Assembly (NCBI GenBank): GCA_963748205.1
Contig: CAVVIB010000002.1
Span: 96,549 to 160,548, forward strand
From: JAIBJN01 sp963748205
GTDB lineage: Bacteria; Actinomycetota; Thermoleophilia; Gaiellales; Gaiellaceae
Direction: 5' to 3'
DNA: 64,000 nt
The translations under genes were made by a program, and so were the position numbers. The notes beneath the pieces are model-generated. The model was not told where the DNA came from. It was given only the letters and a program-made list of their open reading frames with translations, and did no database searches. This document shows, one piece after another, positions 1 to 10,798 of the stretch (positions are counted from its first letter, which is position 1; each line of letters opens with the position of its first letter).

Positions 1-1570
1 CGAGCAACACGAACATCTCGGTGCGGATCCTCTCGGACGGCGACGACGGTGATGTCACCCAGTCCAACTCGAACCGAGTCCGGCGATGCGTTTGCCGGCA
101 ACTGGAACGGGACGGAGCAGTCGAACGTGCAGTCGCAGTCCGGCACGGGCGGGAACGCCACGTCCGGGCGACGCCACAGGCGGCGACGCTGGGTCGAAGG
201 GCCCGTCGTCGAAGTCGGGCGGCAAGGACGGCTGCGGTTGCCAGGGCGACGACGGGGACGGCGGGGACGCCGACTCCGGCGATGCCTACGGCGGTGACGT
301 CAGACCAGTCCCAGAACGCGTCGAACACGAACTCGACGACGCAGAACGCGAACGCCGAGTCGACCGCTGTCCAGTACGCGCCGACGAACCTGAACATCCC
401 GGTGCGGATCCTGAGCAGCGGCGACAACGGCGATGTCACGCAGTCCAACTCGAACGAGTCGGGCGACGCGTTCGCCGGCAACTGGAACGGGACGGAGCAG
501 TCGAACGTCCAGTCGCAGTCCGGCACCGGCGGTAACGCCACGTCGGGCGAGCCACGGCGGCGACTGGTCAGGGCGCGTGAACGGGCGGCAAGGACGCTGG
601 TGGAGACGGCGGCGACGCCGACTCCGGCGATGCCTACGGCGGTGACGTCACGCAGTCGCAGAACGCGTCGAACTCGAACTCGACGACGCAGAACGCCAAC
701 GCCGAGTCCAAGGCAATCCAGGAGTACCCCACGAACGTCGTCTACCTCCCCTCCGAGGGTGAGCGGGGCGACAACGCGTGCAAGTGTGCTTCCAGGAAGG
801 CCGACAAGGACGGCGGCAGCGGCGGCGACGTCGAGCAGTCGAACTCGAACGAGTCGGGCGACGCGTTCGCCGTGAACTCGAACTGGACGAAGCAGTCGAA
901 CGTCCAGTCGCAGTCCGGCACCGGCGGTGACGCCACGTCCGGCGATGCCACCGGCGGCGACGGCGGCCAGGGCGGGGACGGCGGGGACGCCGACTCCGGC
1001 AAGGCCGTCGGCGGGGACGTGAACCAGTCCCAGAACGCGTCGAACACCAACTCGACGACCCAGAACGCCAACGCCAAGTCCGAGGCCGTCCAGAAGGGCC
1101 CGGCCAACATCGTCGCCCCCTTCTCCAAGAAGGAGGAGAAGGACGACAAGTGCGGCTGTGCCTCGAAGGGCGGCGGAGGCGGCAACGGCGGTGACGTCGA
1201 CCAGTCCAACTCGAACCAGGCAGGCGATGCGTTCGCCGGCAACTGGAACGGGACGGGGCAGTCGAACGTGCAGTCGCAGTCCGGCACGGGCGGGAACGCC
1301 GCGTCGGGCGATGCCACCGGCGGTGAGGGCGGGTCGAAGGGCCCGTCGTCGAAGTCGGGTGGCAAGGACGGCTGCGGTTGCCAGGGTGACGACGGGGACG
1401 GCGGCGACGCCGACTCCGGCGATGCCTACGGCGGTGACGTCACGCAGTCGCAGAACGCGTCGAACTCGAACGGGACGAGCCAGAACGCCAACGCCCTCTC
1501 CAAGGCGTGGCAGCTCTTCCCGACCAACGAGGTTCGGGGCAACAACGAGAAGGGGGTGATGGCGAGGTAG
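1..1570 (+). CDS. Q/N- and G/D-rich tandem-repeat protein, partial at 5' end, frame-broken
   Basis: Only the 3' part lies in the window; the start is upstream of base 1. Units of about 390 bp encode QSNSN-x-SGDAFAGNWNGT, then QSNVQSQSGTGG, a G/D-rich block, DADSGDAYGGDV and QSQNASN-x-N with QNANA, with a PTN-containing linker. Each linker or G/D block carries a C-x-C pair. From about 640 to the TAG at 1568-1570 one frame is open. Upstream the same repeat jumps frame near 80, 167, 305 and within 555-600, where otherwise matching units differ by single bases. Composition suggests an extracellular, possibly fibrous or amyloid-like protein, but I recognise no named family. Either a decayed gene or indel errors in a repeat. 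A hairpin follows the stop. Confidence 0.6.
43..1565 (+). repeat. Four tandem units of about 390 bp
   Basis: Units begin near 43, 425, 825 and 1190. Two variants alternate A-B-B-A: A carries a Ser/Lys-rich insert with GCGC (units 1 and 4), B lacks it (units 2 and 3). Long stretches around the GDAFAGNWNGT and QSNVQSQSGTGG segments are nearly identical at DNA level, which points to recent expansion or gene conversion and makes this region prone to misassembly. Confidence 0.75.
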
Positions 1571-1594
1571 TCATCTCCTGAACGCCCTGAAGCA

Positions 1595-1625
1595 GCGCCG
1601 GCCGGCATCTCCCGCCGGCCGGCGC
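1595..1625 (+). terminator. Hairpin terminator after the repeat gene
   Basis: Perfect 12-bp inverted repeat GCGCCGGCCGGC / GCCGGCCGGCGC around a 7-base loop, 25 bases after the stop codon. There is no T run, so it may act as a Rho-assisted or T-less terminator. Confidence 0.6.
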
Positions 1626-1637
1626 ATTCAACGGCCC

Positions 1638-1643
1638 TATGAT
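1638..1643 (+). promoter_or_regulatory. -10 box TATGAT for the lyase homologue
   Basis: TATGAT lies six bases before the ATG at 1650, implying a leaderless transcript. No convincing -35 is seen, because that region is the terminator hairpin. The same -10 to start spacing recurs at other genes here. Confidence 0.5.
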
Positions 1644-1649
1644 CGTCCG

Positions 1650-3098
1650 ATGACGGTCGTCGTCGACAGCCGCGAGGACTTCACCCTGGAGAACTTCCGG
1701 CGCGTCGCCTGGGACGGCGAGGGCGTCGAGATCGGGCCGCGGGCGCTCGAGCGCATGGAGTCCACGCGCGCCTCCTTCATCGCGCTCCTGGACTCCGACC
1801 GCACCGCCTTCATCTACGGCACGACGACGCGCCCGGGGATCGAGGTGGGGAAGGCCCTCGCGCCCGACGAGCAGCGCGCCTACGTGCGCATGCTGCGCGG
1901 GAACTGGAGCCCCAGCTTCGGCGGCGGCGGCGCGCTCGAGGAGCGCGTGACGCGCGGGATCGTCTTCGCCCGCCTCGCGAACTTCGTCGAGGGCAACGCC
2001 AAGACGCGCCCCGTGATCGCCGAGCGGATCGCCGCGCTGCTCGAAGGCCCGCTTCCGGCCGTCCCGCTCGGGGGGCACGTGGCCGCCGGCGAGATCCTGA
2101 CGCTGGCGCCGCTGATGAACGCGATCGAGGGCGACTTCGAGGAGGGCGAGACGATGGCGCTCGTCAACGGGTCGCCCTGCGCCGCGGCGCTCGCTGCGGA
2201 CGTCGCGCTCGCCGCCCGCCACCGCCTCCATGCCGCAGAGCGGGTGTTCGCCCTCTCGGTGGAGGCCTTCGGCGCGCCGCTCGACGCCTACGACGAGGCG
2301 CTCGAGAGCCTCTGGGAAGACGAGGACGAGATCGCGGCCCTTCGCGGGCTGCGCGCCGGCCTCGAAGGGGCGGCCGGGTCCGGCCGTCTCGACCATCAGG
2401 CGCCGGTCAGCTACCGGATCCTGCCGCGCGTCCTCGGCCAGGCCCACCGCGCCGTCGCCGCGCTCGAGCACGCCGCGACGGTCTCGCTGCGGTCGGTGAC
2501 CGACAATCCGGTCTACATTCCGCCCGACGACGAGCATCCGCTCGGCCGGGCGATCTCGACCGGCGGGTACCACAACGCGATCGCGCCACAGGCGATCAGC
2601 ACGCTCGCGGCCGCCTGGGCGGACCTCATCTTCCTCGCCGAGCGCCACGTCACGGCGATGCACGTCGGCGCCACGAGCGAGCTCCCGCCGCTCCTCGAGC
2701 GTCCGGGCGGGGGCGGGGGGAAGACGAACCTGCTCGGCTGGACGGCCGGAAGCTTCCTCGAGGACGCGCGCACCGCCGCGTCGGCGACGCTCCTGCCCGC
2801 GGGCGTCGGCGACGCGCAGAACGACGTCGGCGCGCCGACGTTCCTCGCCTATCGCAAGGAGCTCTTCGTGGCGGACTGCCTCGACTCCGCGCTCGCCTTG
2901 CTCGCCGCCAGCGCGAGCCAGGCGCTGTGGGCCACCGACCGCGAGCCGGCACCGCCGCTCCGGCCGCTCCTCGAGCGCGTGCGCGCCCTGTTTCCGCCGG
3001 TCGACGACCCCGCCGAGCGGCGGATCGGCGAGGAGCTCGGCGGGCTCGCTGAGGCCTTCCGGACGGCCGCGCTCACCGGCGGGCCCGACCTGGCCTGA
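1650..3098 (+). CDS. Histidine/aromatic ammonia-lyase family protein without MIO serine
   Basis: A 482-residue member of the HAL/PAL superfamily by overall layout: YGTTT (Tyr56, where the family has the YGVNTGFG segment), MALVNGS (Asn173), Q-x4-YR (Gln250, Arg256), SVTDNP (282-287) and the GGYHN motif. The segment that should carry the self-cyclising Ala-Ser-Gly reads VAAGEI with Ala145-Ala146-Gly147, so the MIO electrophile cannot form in the usual way. The catalytic Tyr about three residues after Gln250 is Val253. A normal histidase or tyrosine/phenylalanine lyase activity is therefore doubtful and the substrate is unknown. It stands alone between the repeat gene and uvrA and is probably leaderless. 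Confidence 0.7.
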   Translation: MTVVVDSREDFTLENFRRVAWDGEGVEIGPRALERMESTRASFIALLDSDRTAFIYGTTTRPGIEVGKALAPDEQRAYVRMLRGNWSPSFGGGGALEERVTRGIVFARLANFVEGNAKTRPVIAERIAALLEGPLPAVPLGGHVAAGEILTLAPLMNAIEGDFEEGETMALVNGSPCAAALAADVALAARHRLHAAERVFALSVEAFGAPLDAYDEALESLWEDEDEIAALRGLRAGLEGAAGSGRLDHQAPVSYRILPRVLGQAHRAVAALEHAATVSLRSVTDNPVYIPPDDEHPLGRAISTGGYHNAIAPQAISTLAAAWADLIFLAERHVTAMHVGATSELPPLLERPGGGGGKTNLLGWTAGSFLEDARTAASATLLPAGVGDAQNDVGAPTFLAYRKELFVADCLDSALALLAASASQALWATDREPAPPLRPLLERVRALFPPVDDPAERRIGEELGGLAEAFRTAALTGGPDLA

Positions 3099-3111
3099 GC
3101 GGACCGAACAC

Positions 3112-3145
3112 GAACGTCTGTTCTATCCGGGCGCAGGGCTAGACT
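3112..3145 (+). promoter_or_regulatory. LexA (SOS) operator and -10 box of uvrA
   Basis: GAACGTCTGTTC at 3112-3123 matches the Gram-positive/actinobacterial LexA half-site pattern GAAC-N4-GTTC. TAGACT at 3140-3145 is a good -10, six bases before the GTG start, and the operator covers the -35 region. This predicts SOS-controlled, leaderless transcription of uvrA. Confidence 0.75.
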
Positions 3146-3151
3146 CACTTC

Positions 3152-5989
<2,838 letters not shown>

Positions 5990-6000
5990 CTCACGGCCGA

Positions 6001-6006
6001 TAGCCT
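6001..6006 (+). promoter_or_regulatory. -10 box TAGCCT
   Basis: TAGCCT six bases before the GTG start at 6013, in the 23-base gap after uvrA. Suggests the downstream membrane protein has its own leaderless transcript. Confidence 0.4.
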
Positions 6007-6012
6007 GACGCC

Positions 6013-6684
6013 GTGAACGCCGAGGCGCCGACGGCGGCCGAGCCGAGCCGCGAGAAGCAGTGGTGGCTGCGGACGCTCGCGGTCTTCCAGTCGCCGCGGC
6101 ACGTCTTCGCCGCCCTGCGGGACGAGTCCAAGGCGGACATGGAGGCGCGGGAGGAGCCCGTGCTCGCGCTCATCCTGCTCGCCGGGATCGCCGGGATCCT
6201 GCTCGTGCCCGAGACCGGCCAGCTGCTCGACGACCCGGCGACCGACGACAGCGGCGCCGTCCTGGCCGTGCTCGTCTTCCTGACGGGCGGCATCTACGGC
6301 ATCGCGACGTACTGGCTCGGCGGCGCGCTCCTCTACGTCGGCCTGCGCGGCGCCGGCTCGTCCGGGAGCTATCGGCGGGCGCGCCACGTCTTCGCCTTCG
6401 CGGCCGCTCCGACCATCCTCGGGCTCCTGCTGATCTGGCCGCTCCGGCTGGCCCTCTACGGCACCGACTCGTTCCGCTCCGGCGGAGAGGACAACGGCAC
6501 GCTGCCGTTCCTCTTCGACCTCGCCGGGGTCGGCTTCGCGCTCTGGTCGCTCGGCCTGCTGATCTACGGAATCGCGGTCGTCGAACAATGGCGGCTGCTG
6601 CGGGCGGGCGTCTCGGTGGCGCTCGCCGTGCTCACCGTCCTCGTGCTCACGTTTCCGTTCGTGATTCCGCTCTCGAGCCGCTAG
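6013..6684 (+). CDS. Yip1-like multi-spanning membrane protein
   Basis: 223 residues. A polar N-terminus with a short W-L-R-T-L-A-V-F-Q-S-P stretch is followed by about five hydrophobic segments, near 53-70, 88-112, 128-146, 175-193 and 200-218. The layout and the segment around ARHVFAFAAAP resemble the Yip1/YIP1 domain family, whose bacterial members have no settled function. GTG start supported by the -10 at fixed spacing. Its 3' end overlaps the convergent panB by 38 bp. Confidence 0.6.
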   Translation: MNAEAPTAAEPSREKQWWLRTLAVFQSPRHVFAALRDESKADMEAREEPVLALILLAGIAGILLVPETGQLLDDPATDDSGAVLAVLVFLTGGIYGIATYWLGGALLYVGLRGAGSSGSYRRARHVFAFAAAPTILGLLLIWPLRLALYGTDSFRSGGEDNGTLPFLFDLAGVGFALWSLGLLIYGIAVVEQWRLLRAGVSVALAVLTVLVLTFPFVIPLSSR

Positions 6685-7540
6685 ACCCGTTCAGGAACGC
6701 CTCGAGCTCCTCCTCGGGCATCGCGTACGTGTGCTCCTCGGCGGGGAAGGCGCCGGAGCGCACCTCGGCGCCGAAGCGCTCGAGCGCCGAGCGGATGTCG
6801 CCGCCGATGTCGGCGTAACGCTTGGCGAAGCGCGGCGAGCGGCCCTCGTAGAGCCCGAGCAGGTCGTGGAGCACGAGCACCTGGCCGTCGCACTCGGCCC
6901 CTGAGCCGATCCCGATCGTCGGGATGGCCAGGGTCTCCGAGATCCTGGCTGCGACCGGCGCCGGCACCGCCTCGAGCACGAGCGCGAAGCAGCCCGCCTC
7001 CTCGAGCGCGATCGCCTCGTCGAGCAGGCGCCGCGCCTTCTCGGCCGTGCGCCCCTGCGCGCGGAAGCCGCCGAGCATGGTCGCGGACTGGGGGGTGAGG
7101 CCGATGTGCCCCATGACCGGGATCCCCGCGCCCACGAGCGCGACGACGCGGGAAAGGCTCGGGCCTGCGCCCTCGAGCTTGACCGCGTCGGCCGCCGCGT
7201 CCTTGACGAAGCGGATCGCGTTCCGCACCGCATCCTCGTCGGAGACCTGGAAGGAGCCGAACGGCATGTCGGCGATGACGATGGGCCGCTTCGCCCCGCG
7301 GGTCACCGCCCGCGTGAGCATCAGCATCTCCTCCATCGTGGCCGGCACCGTGCTGGAGTGGCCGAGGATCGTCATCGCCGCCGAGTCGCCCACGAGGACG
7401 ATGTCCATCCCGGCCGCGTCCGCCAGGCGACCGCTCGGGTAGTCGTACGCGGTCACCATGACGATCGGGTCGCCGCGGCTCGTCATCTCCTGGAGCTCGG
7501 TGAGCGGAAGCTTTCCGTCCCGCTCCGGCCTGCTGGTCAC
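6647..7540 (-). CDS. panB: 3-methyl-2-oxobutanoate hydroxymethyltransferase (PanB)
   Basis: First committed step of pantothenate synthesis: transfers hydroxymethyl from methylene-THF to ketoisovalerate, giving ketopantoate. 297 residues, usual length. Seen: VMVTAYDYPSGRLADAAGMD, LVGDSAAM (metal-binding Asp), IADMPFGSF, VKLEGA, PVMGHIGLTPQS, LVLEAVPAPVA (catalytic Glu) and TIGIGSGAECDGQVLV. GTG start shares a GTGA overlap with the panC stop, so the two are translationally coupled. Confidence 0.95.
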   Translation of the reverse strand: MTSRPERDGKLPLTELQEMTSRGDPIVMVTAYDYPSGRLADAAGMDIVLVGDSAAMTILGHSSTVPATMEEMLMLTRAVTRGAKRPIVIADMPFGSFQVSDEDAVRNAIRFVKDAAADAVKLEGAGPSLSRVVALVGAGIPVMGHIGLTPQSATMLGGFRAQGRTAEKARRLLDEAIALEEAGCFALVLEAVPAPVAARISETLAIPTIGIGSGAECDGQVLVLHDLLGLYEGRSPRFAKRYADIGGDIRSALERFGAEVRSGAFPAEEHTYAMPEEELEAFLNGSSGSRAESRTET

Positions 7541-8343
7541 TGGAGGTCTCCTTCGAGGACGACGTTGTCGATCAGGCGCGTGCTGCCGATGCGCGCTGCC
7601 GCCAGAAGGTAAACCCGTCCGTTCAAGCGCGCCACCTCGACGTAGTCGGGCGCGAGCCGCGGCTCCTCGGCGAGAGCGGCCCGGGCGACCTCCGCAGCGC
7701 GCTCCGTCCCTGCCTCGGCGCCGGCTGCGAGCGCGCGGGGAAGGGCCGCGGCGGCCTCGCGCTCCGAGGCGCTCAGGTACGCGTTGCGGGAGCTGAGGGC
7801 CAGGCCGTCCGCCTCGCGCACGGTTGGCACGACCCGGATCTCGAGCGGGAGGTTCAGGTCGCGCACCATCAGCTCGAGGACGGCCGCCTGCTGGGCGTCC
7901 TTCTGGCCGAAGTAGGCCCGGTCGGGCCGCACGATGTTGAAGAGCTTGAGACAGACGGTGGCGACGCCGCGGAAGTGGCCGGGCCGCGCGGCGCCCTCGA
8001 GCTCGTCGGCGAGGCCTTCGACCTCGACCCAGGTGGCGAACCCCTCCGGGTACATCTCCTCGGGCGAAGGGATGAAGAGGTGGTCCACTCCCCACGACTC
8101 GGCGAGGGCGGCGTCGCGCGGCTCGTCGCGCGGGTAGCGCTCGAGGTCCTCGCCGGGCCCGAACTGGGCCGGGTTGACGAAGATGCTCGCAACGACGACG
8201 TCGCACTCGGCCTGCGCGCGGCGGATGAGCGCCTCGTGGCCCGCGTGGAGCGCGCCCATCGTGGGCACGAGGCCGATCCGATGCTTCGCGCGGAGTGGCT
8301 CGAGCTCCGCGTGCAGGGCGGAGATCGTGCGGTCGGTCGTCAC
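7537..8343 (-). CDS. panC: Pantothenate synthetase (PanC)
   Basis: ATP-dependent condensation of pantoate with beta-alanine. 268 residues. Visible are the nucleotidyltransferase VPTMGALHAGHEALI (HxGH), FVNPAQFGPGEDLERYPR, the pantoate-binding YFGQKDAQQ and the ALSSRNAYLS (KMSKS-like) segment. GTG start overlaps the stop of the upstream DUF2520 gene by GTGA. Order on the minus strand is DUF2520-panC-panB. No panD is seen. Confidence 0.95.
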   Translation of the reverse strand: MTTDRTISALHAELEPLRAKHRIGLVPTMGALHAGHEALIRRAQAECDVVVASIFVNPAQFGPGEDLERYPRDEPRDAALAESWGVDHLFIPSPEEMYPEGFATWVEVEGLADELEGAARPGHFRGVATVCLKLFNIVRPDRAYFGQKDAQQAAVLELMVRDLNLPLEIRVVPTVREADGLALSSRNAYLSASEREAAAALPRALAAGAEAGTERAAEVARAALAEEPRLAPDYVEVARLNGRVYLLAAARIGSTRLIDNVVLEGDLQ

Positions 8344-9032
8344 CCGGCGGCGACGGTCGCCGTCATCTCGGTGAGCGCGCGGTACATCGGCTCCAGCTCG
8401 GGCCGGCGCTCCCTGATGATCTCCAGGTGCCGCTCGACGGTCTCCCAGTCGCCGCGCGTGACCGGCCCGGTGAGCTCGAAGCCGTTGTCCATCGTGCGGC
8501 GCATGAGCGGAAGGAGCGCCTCGGGCGGCGCGCCCGCGGCTTCGAAGAGCTCCGCCGCCGCCCAGTGGATGGTGACGAGGAAGTTCGAGGCGATGGCTGC
8601 GGCGGCGTGGTAGAGCGGGTGCTCCTCGTCGTCGATCTCGAAGGCGTGCAGGCCGAGGATGTCCGCGACCTCGAAGCCGACGGCGAGGGCCTCGTCGCCC
8701 GCGCCGCTGATGGCCGCCCAGGCGCCGTCGAGCTGCTCGGGCCCACCGGCCGGGACGAACGTCTGGAGCGGGTGGAGGCCGAAGCGGCGGACGTGCGGGT
8801 CGAGCGCGTCCAGGGTGCGCGCGCCGCTCGTGTGCGCGATCCAGGGGCCGACGGGGATCTCCGCGGCGACCTCGGGGATGGCGCGGTCGGGGACGCAGAC
8901 GACGACGAGGTCGGCCCCCGCGACGTCGAGCTCGCGGCCCGTGACGCGCGTCGGGATCGACTCGGAGAGCCGCGCGGCAACGGCGGAGCCGACGCGACCG
9001 GCGCCGACGACACAGGCTGACGTGAATTCCAT
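8340..9032 (-). CDS. Rossmann-fold/DUF2520 dehydrogenase-like protein
   Basis: 230 residues. N-terminal NAD(P)-binding motif GAGRVGSAVAARL (about 10-22), then VVVCVPDRAIPEVA and HTSGARTLDAL, typical of prephenate-/6PGDH-like reductases. The C-terminal part, with LYHAAAAIASNFLVTI, fits the DUF2520 helical domain. Such genes often sit beside panC, so a role around ketopantoate or beta-alanine supply is plausible but unproven. First gene of the panCB operon, divergent from the VOC protein. Confidence 0.8.
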   Translation of the reverse strand: MEFTSACVVGAGRVGSAVAARLSESIPTRVTGRELDVAGADLVVVCVPDRAIPEVAAEIPVGPWIAHTSGARTLDALDPHVRRFGLHPLQTFVPAGGPEQLDGAWAAISGAGDEALAVGFEVADILGLHAFEIDDEEHPLYHAAAAIASNFLVTIHWAAAELFEAAGAPPEALLPLMRRTMDNGFELTGPVTRGDWETVERHLEIIRERRPELEPMYRALTEMTATVAAG

Positions 9033-9142
9033 TTGGGCTCCAGTTCCGTGGGGATACCGGGCACTCAGAAGTCTAGCGATCGCCTGGGCGGGTCAGGACG
9101 AGCTGTTTGACACGACACCGAGGCGGCGAGAGGATCGCGCAC

Positions 9143-10318
9143 ATGGTGCTGGGTCGCGGTCCTATCGTCCTTGCCACGGCGCTCGCCGCGGTGCTGGTCG
9201 CGCTCGCGGGAAGCCCTCCTGCAACGGCCTCCGGCGGCGGCAAGGCGAAGGGCCCGCCCGGGCTGGTCGGCGTCGATCACGCCGGCATCACCGTGCCGGA
9301 CATCGACGAGGCGATCGCCTGGTTCGAGGACGTCATGGGCTGCAGCGCTCCGCTCACCTTCGGCCCGTTCTCCGATCCGACCGGAACGTTCATGCAGGAC
9401 CTGCTCGGCGTGCATCCGCGTGCGGTCATCGAGCAGATCACGATGATTCGCTGCGGCCGCAGCGCCAACATCGAGCTGTTCGAGTACGAGGCGCCCGACC
9501 AGCGCCGGACGTTCCCGAGGAACTCGGACTGGGCGGGGCACCACATCGCCTTCTACGTGACTGACATCGATGAGGCGGTGGCGTACATGCAGTCGAAGGG
9601 CGTGGAGAAGCTGCTGGGCCCGCTCCCGGTCACCGACGGCCCCGCCGCCGGACAGTCGATCAACTACTTCCGCGCCCCGTTCGGCACGTACATCGAGCTG
9701 ATCAGCTATCCGCAGGGCATGGCCTACGAGGACGACCCGGGCAAGCCGCTCTGGTCACCGAAGCGGAACGGCAAGCGTTCGGTCGAAACGAGCGTCCCCG
9801 GCCTGCTGGGCATGGATCACGTCGGCATCACGGTTCCGGACATCGACGAGGCGGTCGCCTGGTTCGAGGACGTCATGGGCTGTAGCGCTCCGCTGACCTT
9901 CGGCCCGTTCTCCGATCCGACCGGCACGTTCATGCAGGATCTGCTCGGCGTGCATCCGCGTGCGGTCATCGAGCAGATCACGATGGTGCGCTGCGGCGAC
10001 GGCCCGAACGTCGAGCTCTTCCAGTACACCTCCCCCGACCAGGACCGCAGCTTCCGCAAGAACTCCGACTTCGGCGGCAAGCACATCGCCTTCTACGTGC
10101 GGCGGATCGACAAGGCGGTGGCGTACATGCAGTCGAAGGGCGTGGAGAAGCTGCTGGGCCCGCTCGCGGTGACCGACGGCCCCGCCGCCGGGCAGTCGAT
10201 CAACTACTTCCGCGCGCCCTTCGGCACGTACATCGAGCTGATCAGCTACCCCAAGGGCATGGCCTACGAGGAGACGGCCGAGACGCCGCTCTGGGACCCG
10301 CGCGACAACAAGCACTAG
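9143..10318 (+). CDS. Secreted protein with two VOC (glyoxalase-fold) domains
   Basis: 391 residues from the ATG at 9143, chosen over the in-frame TTG at 9107 because a Shine-Dalgarno GCGAGAGG lies nine bases upstream and the product then begins with a clean signal peptide (about 1-30, ending PATAS). Two copies of a glyoxalase/bleomycin-resistance fold follow, about 40-195 and 220-375, each starting GxDH-x-GITVPDIDEA and ending YIELISYP, which hold candidate metal-binding His and Glu. The copies are nearly identical at DNA level over long blocks. Substrate unknown; export suggests an extracellular or periplasm-like role. Confidence 0.75.
   Translation: MVLGRGPIVLATALAAVLVALAGSPPATASGGGKAKGPPGLVGVDHAGITVPDIDEAIAWFEDVMGCSAPLTFGPFSDPTGTFMQDLLGVHPRAVIEQITMIRCGRSANIELFEYEAPDQRRTFPRNSDWAGHHIAFYVTDIDEAVAYMQSKGVEKLLGPLPVTDGPAAGQSINYFRAPFGTYIELISYPQGMAYEDDPGKPLWSPKRNGKRSVETSVPGLLGMDHVGITVPDIDEAVAWFEDVMGCSAPLTFGPFSDPTGTFMQDLLGVHPRAVIEQITMVRCGDGPNVELFQYTSPDQDRSFRKNSDFGGKHIAFYVRRIDKAVAYMQSKGVEKLLGPLAVTDGPAAGQSINYFRAPFGTYIELISYPKGMAYEETAETPLWDPRDNKH
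9265..10290 (+). repeat. Internal tandem duplication, period 540 bp
   Basis: The two VOC domains align at a fixed offset of 540 bp. Blocks 9301-9420 vs 9841-9960 and 9601-9720 vs 10141-10260 differ at only a few positions each, while the middle is more diverged. The mosaic pattern suggests a recent duplication or ongoing gene conversion. Confidence 0.85.
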
Positions 10319-10346
10319 CCGCCGCTGTAGGCCGGGGCCCCGTCGC

Positions 10347-10352
10347 TACGCT
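10347..10352 (+). promoter_or_regulatory. -10 box TACGCT of msrB
   Basis: TACGCT six bases before the ATG at 10359; same leaderless geometry as uvrA and tsaE. Confidence 0.5.
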
Positions 10353-10358
10353 TTCTCC

Positions 10359-10763
10359 ATGGCGAACAAGGTTGAGAAGACCGAGCAGGAGTGGCGCGCG
10401 GAGCTGACGCCGGAGCAGTACCGGATCCTCCGCGAGCACGCCACGGAGCCCGCGTTCACGGGCGAGTACTACGCGACCAAGGAGCCGGGGGTCTACCTCT
10501 GCGCCGGGTGCGGCGCCAAGCTCTTCGATTCCGACACGAAGTACGACTCGGGCACGGGGTGGCCGAGCTTCTACGCGCCTGCCGACGGCGAGGCCGTCGA
10601 GACCGACCGCGACTGGAGCCTGCTCGTCCCGCGCACCGAGGTGCACTGCGCCGCCTGCGGCGGTCACCTCGGCCATGTCTTCAGCGACGGGCCGGACCCG
10701 ACCGGGCTGCGCTACTGCATCAACTCGGCTGCGCTCGCGCTCGAGGAAGCAGACTCCGAGTGA
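10359..10763 (+). CDS. msrB: Peptide-methionine (R)-S-oxide reductase (MsrB)
   Basis: Repairs methionine R-sulfoxide in proteins. 134 residues. Zinc-binding CAGC (Cys48/51) and CAAC (Cys97/100), the substrate motif GTGWPSFYAP, GHLGHVF, and the catalytic cysteine in LRYCINSAAL (about Cys120) are all present, so it should be active. Its stop overlaps, by GTGA, the start of a truncated msrA. Confidence 0.95.
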   Translation: MANKVEKTEQEWRAELTPEQYRILREHATEPAFTGEYYATKEPGVYLCAGCGAKLFDSDTKYDSGTGWPSFYAPADGEAVETDRDWSLLVPRTEVHCAACGGHLGHVFSDGPDPTGLRYCINSAALALEEADSE

Positions 10764-10798
10764 CCGAGAAGGCGACGTTCGGCGCCGGCTGCTTCTAG
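10760..10798 (+). pseudogene. msrA: Remnant of msrA, 12 codons ending at the active-site GCF
   Basis: GTG at 10760 begins VTEKATFGAGCF and then TAG at 10796-10798. ATFGAGCFWG is the conserved N-terminus and catalytic cysteine of MsrA (methionine-S-sulfoxide reductase). Here the frame stops where the Trp codon should be, and the following DNA is the 3' end of an unrelated convergent gene with no MsrA similarity in any frame. The GTGA overlap with msrB is the usual msrB-msrA arrangement. This looks like a deletion or rearrangement junction. Confidence 0.75.

Noticed and set aside
1..1570. Direct repeats as a possible CRISPR array
   Set aside because: Units are about 390 bp, coding in character and contiguous without unique spacers.
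10796..10798. TAG as a readable (recoded) codon within msrA
   Set aside because: The sequence after TAG shows no MsrA similarity in any frame, so recoding would not restore the protein.
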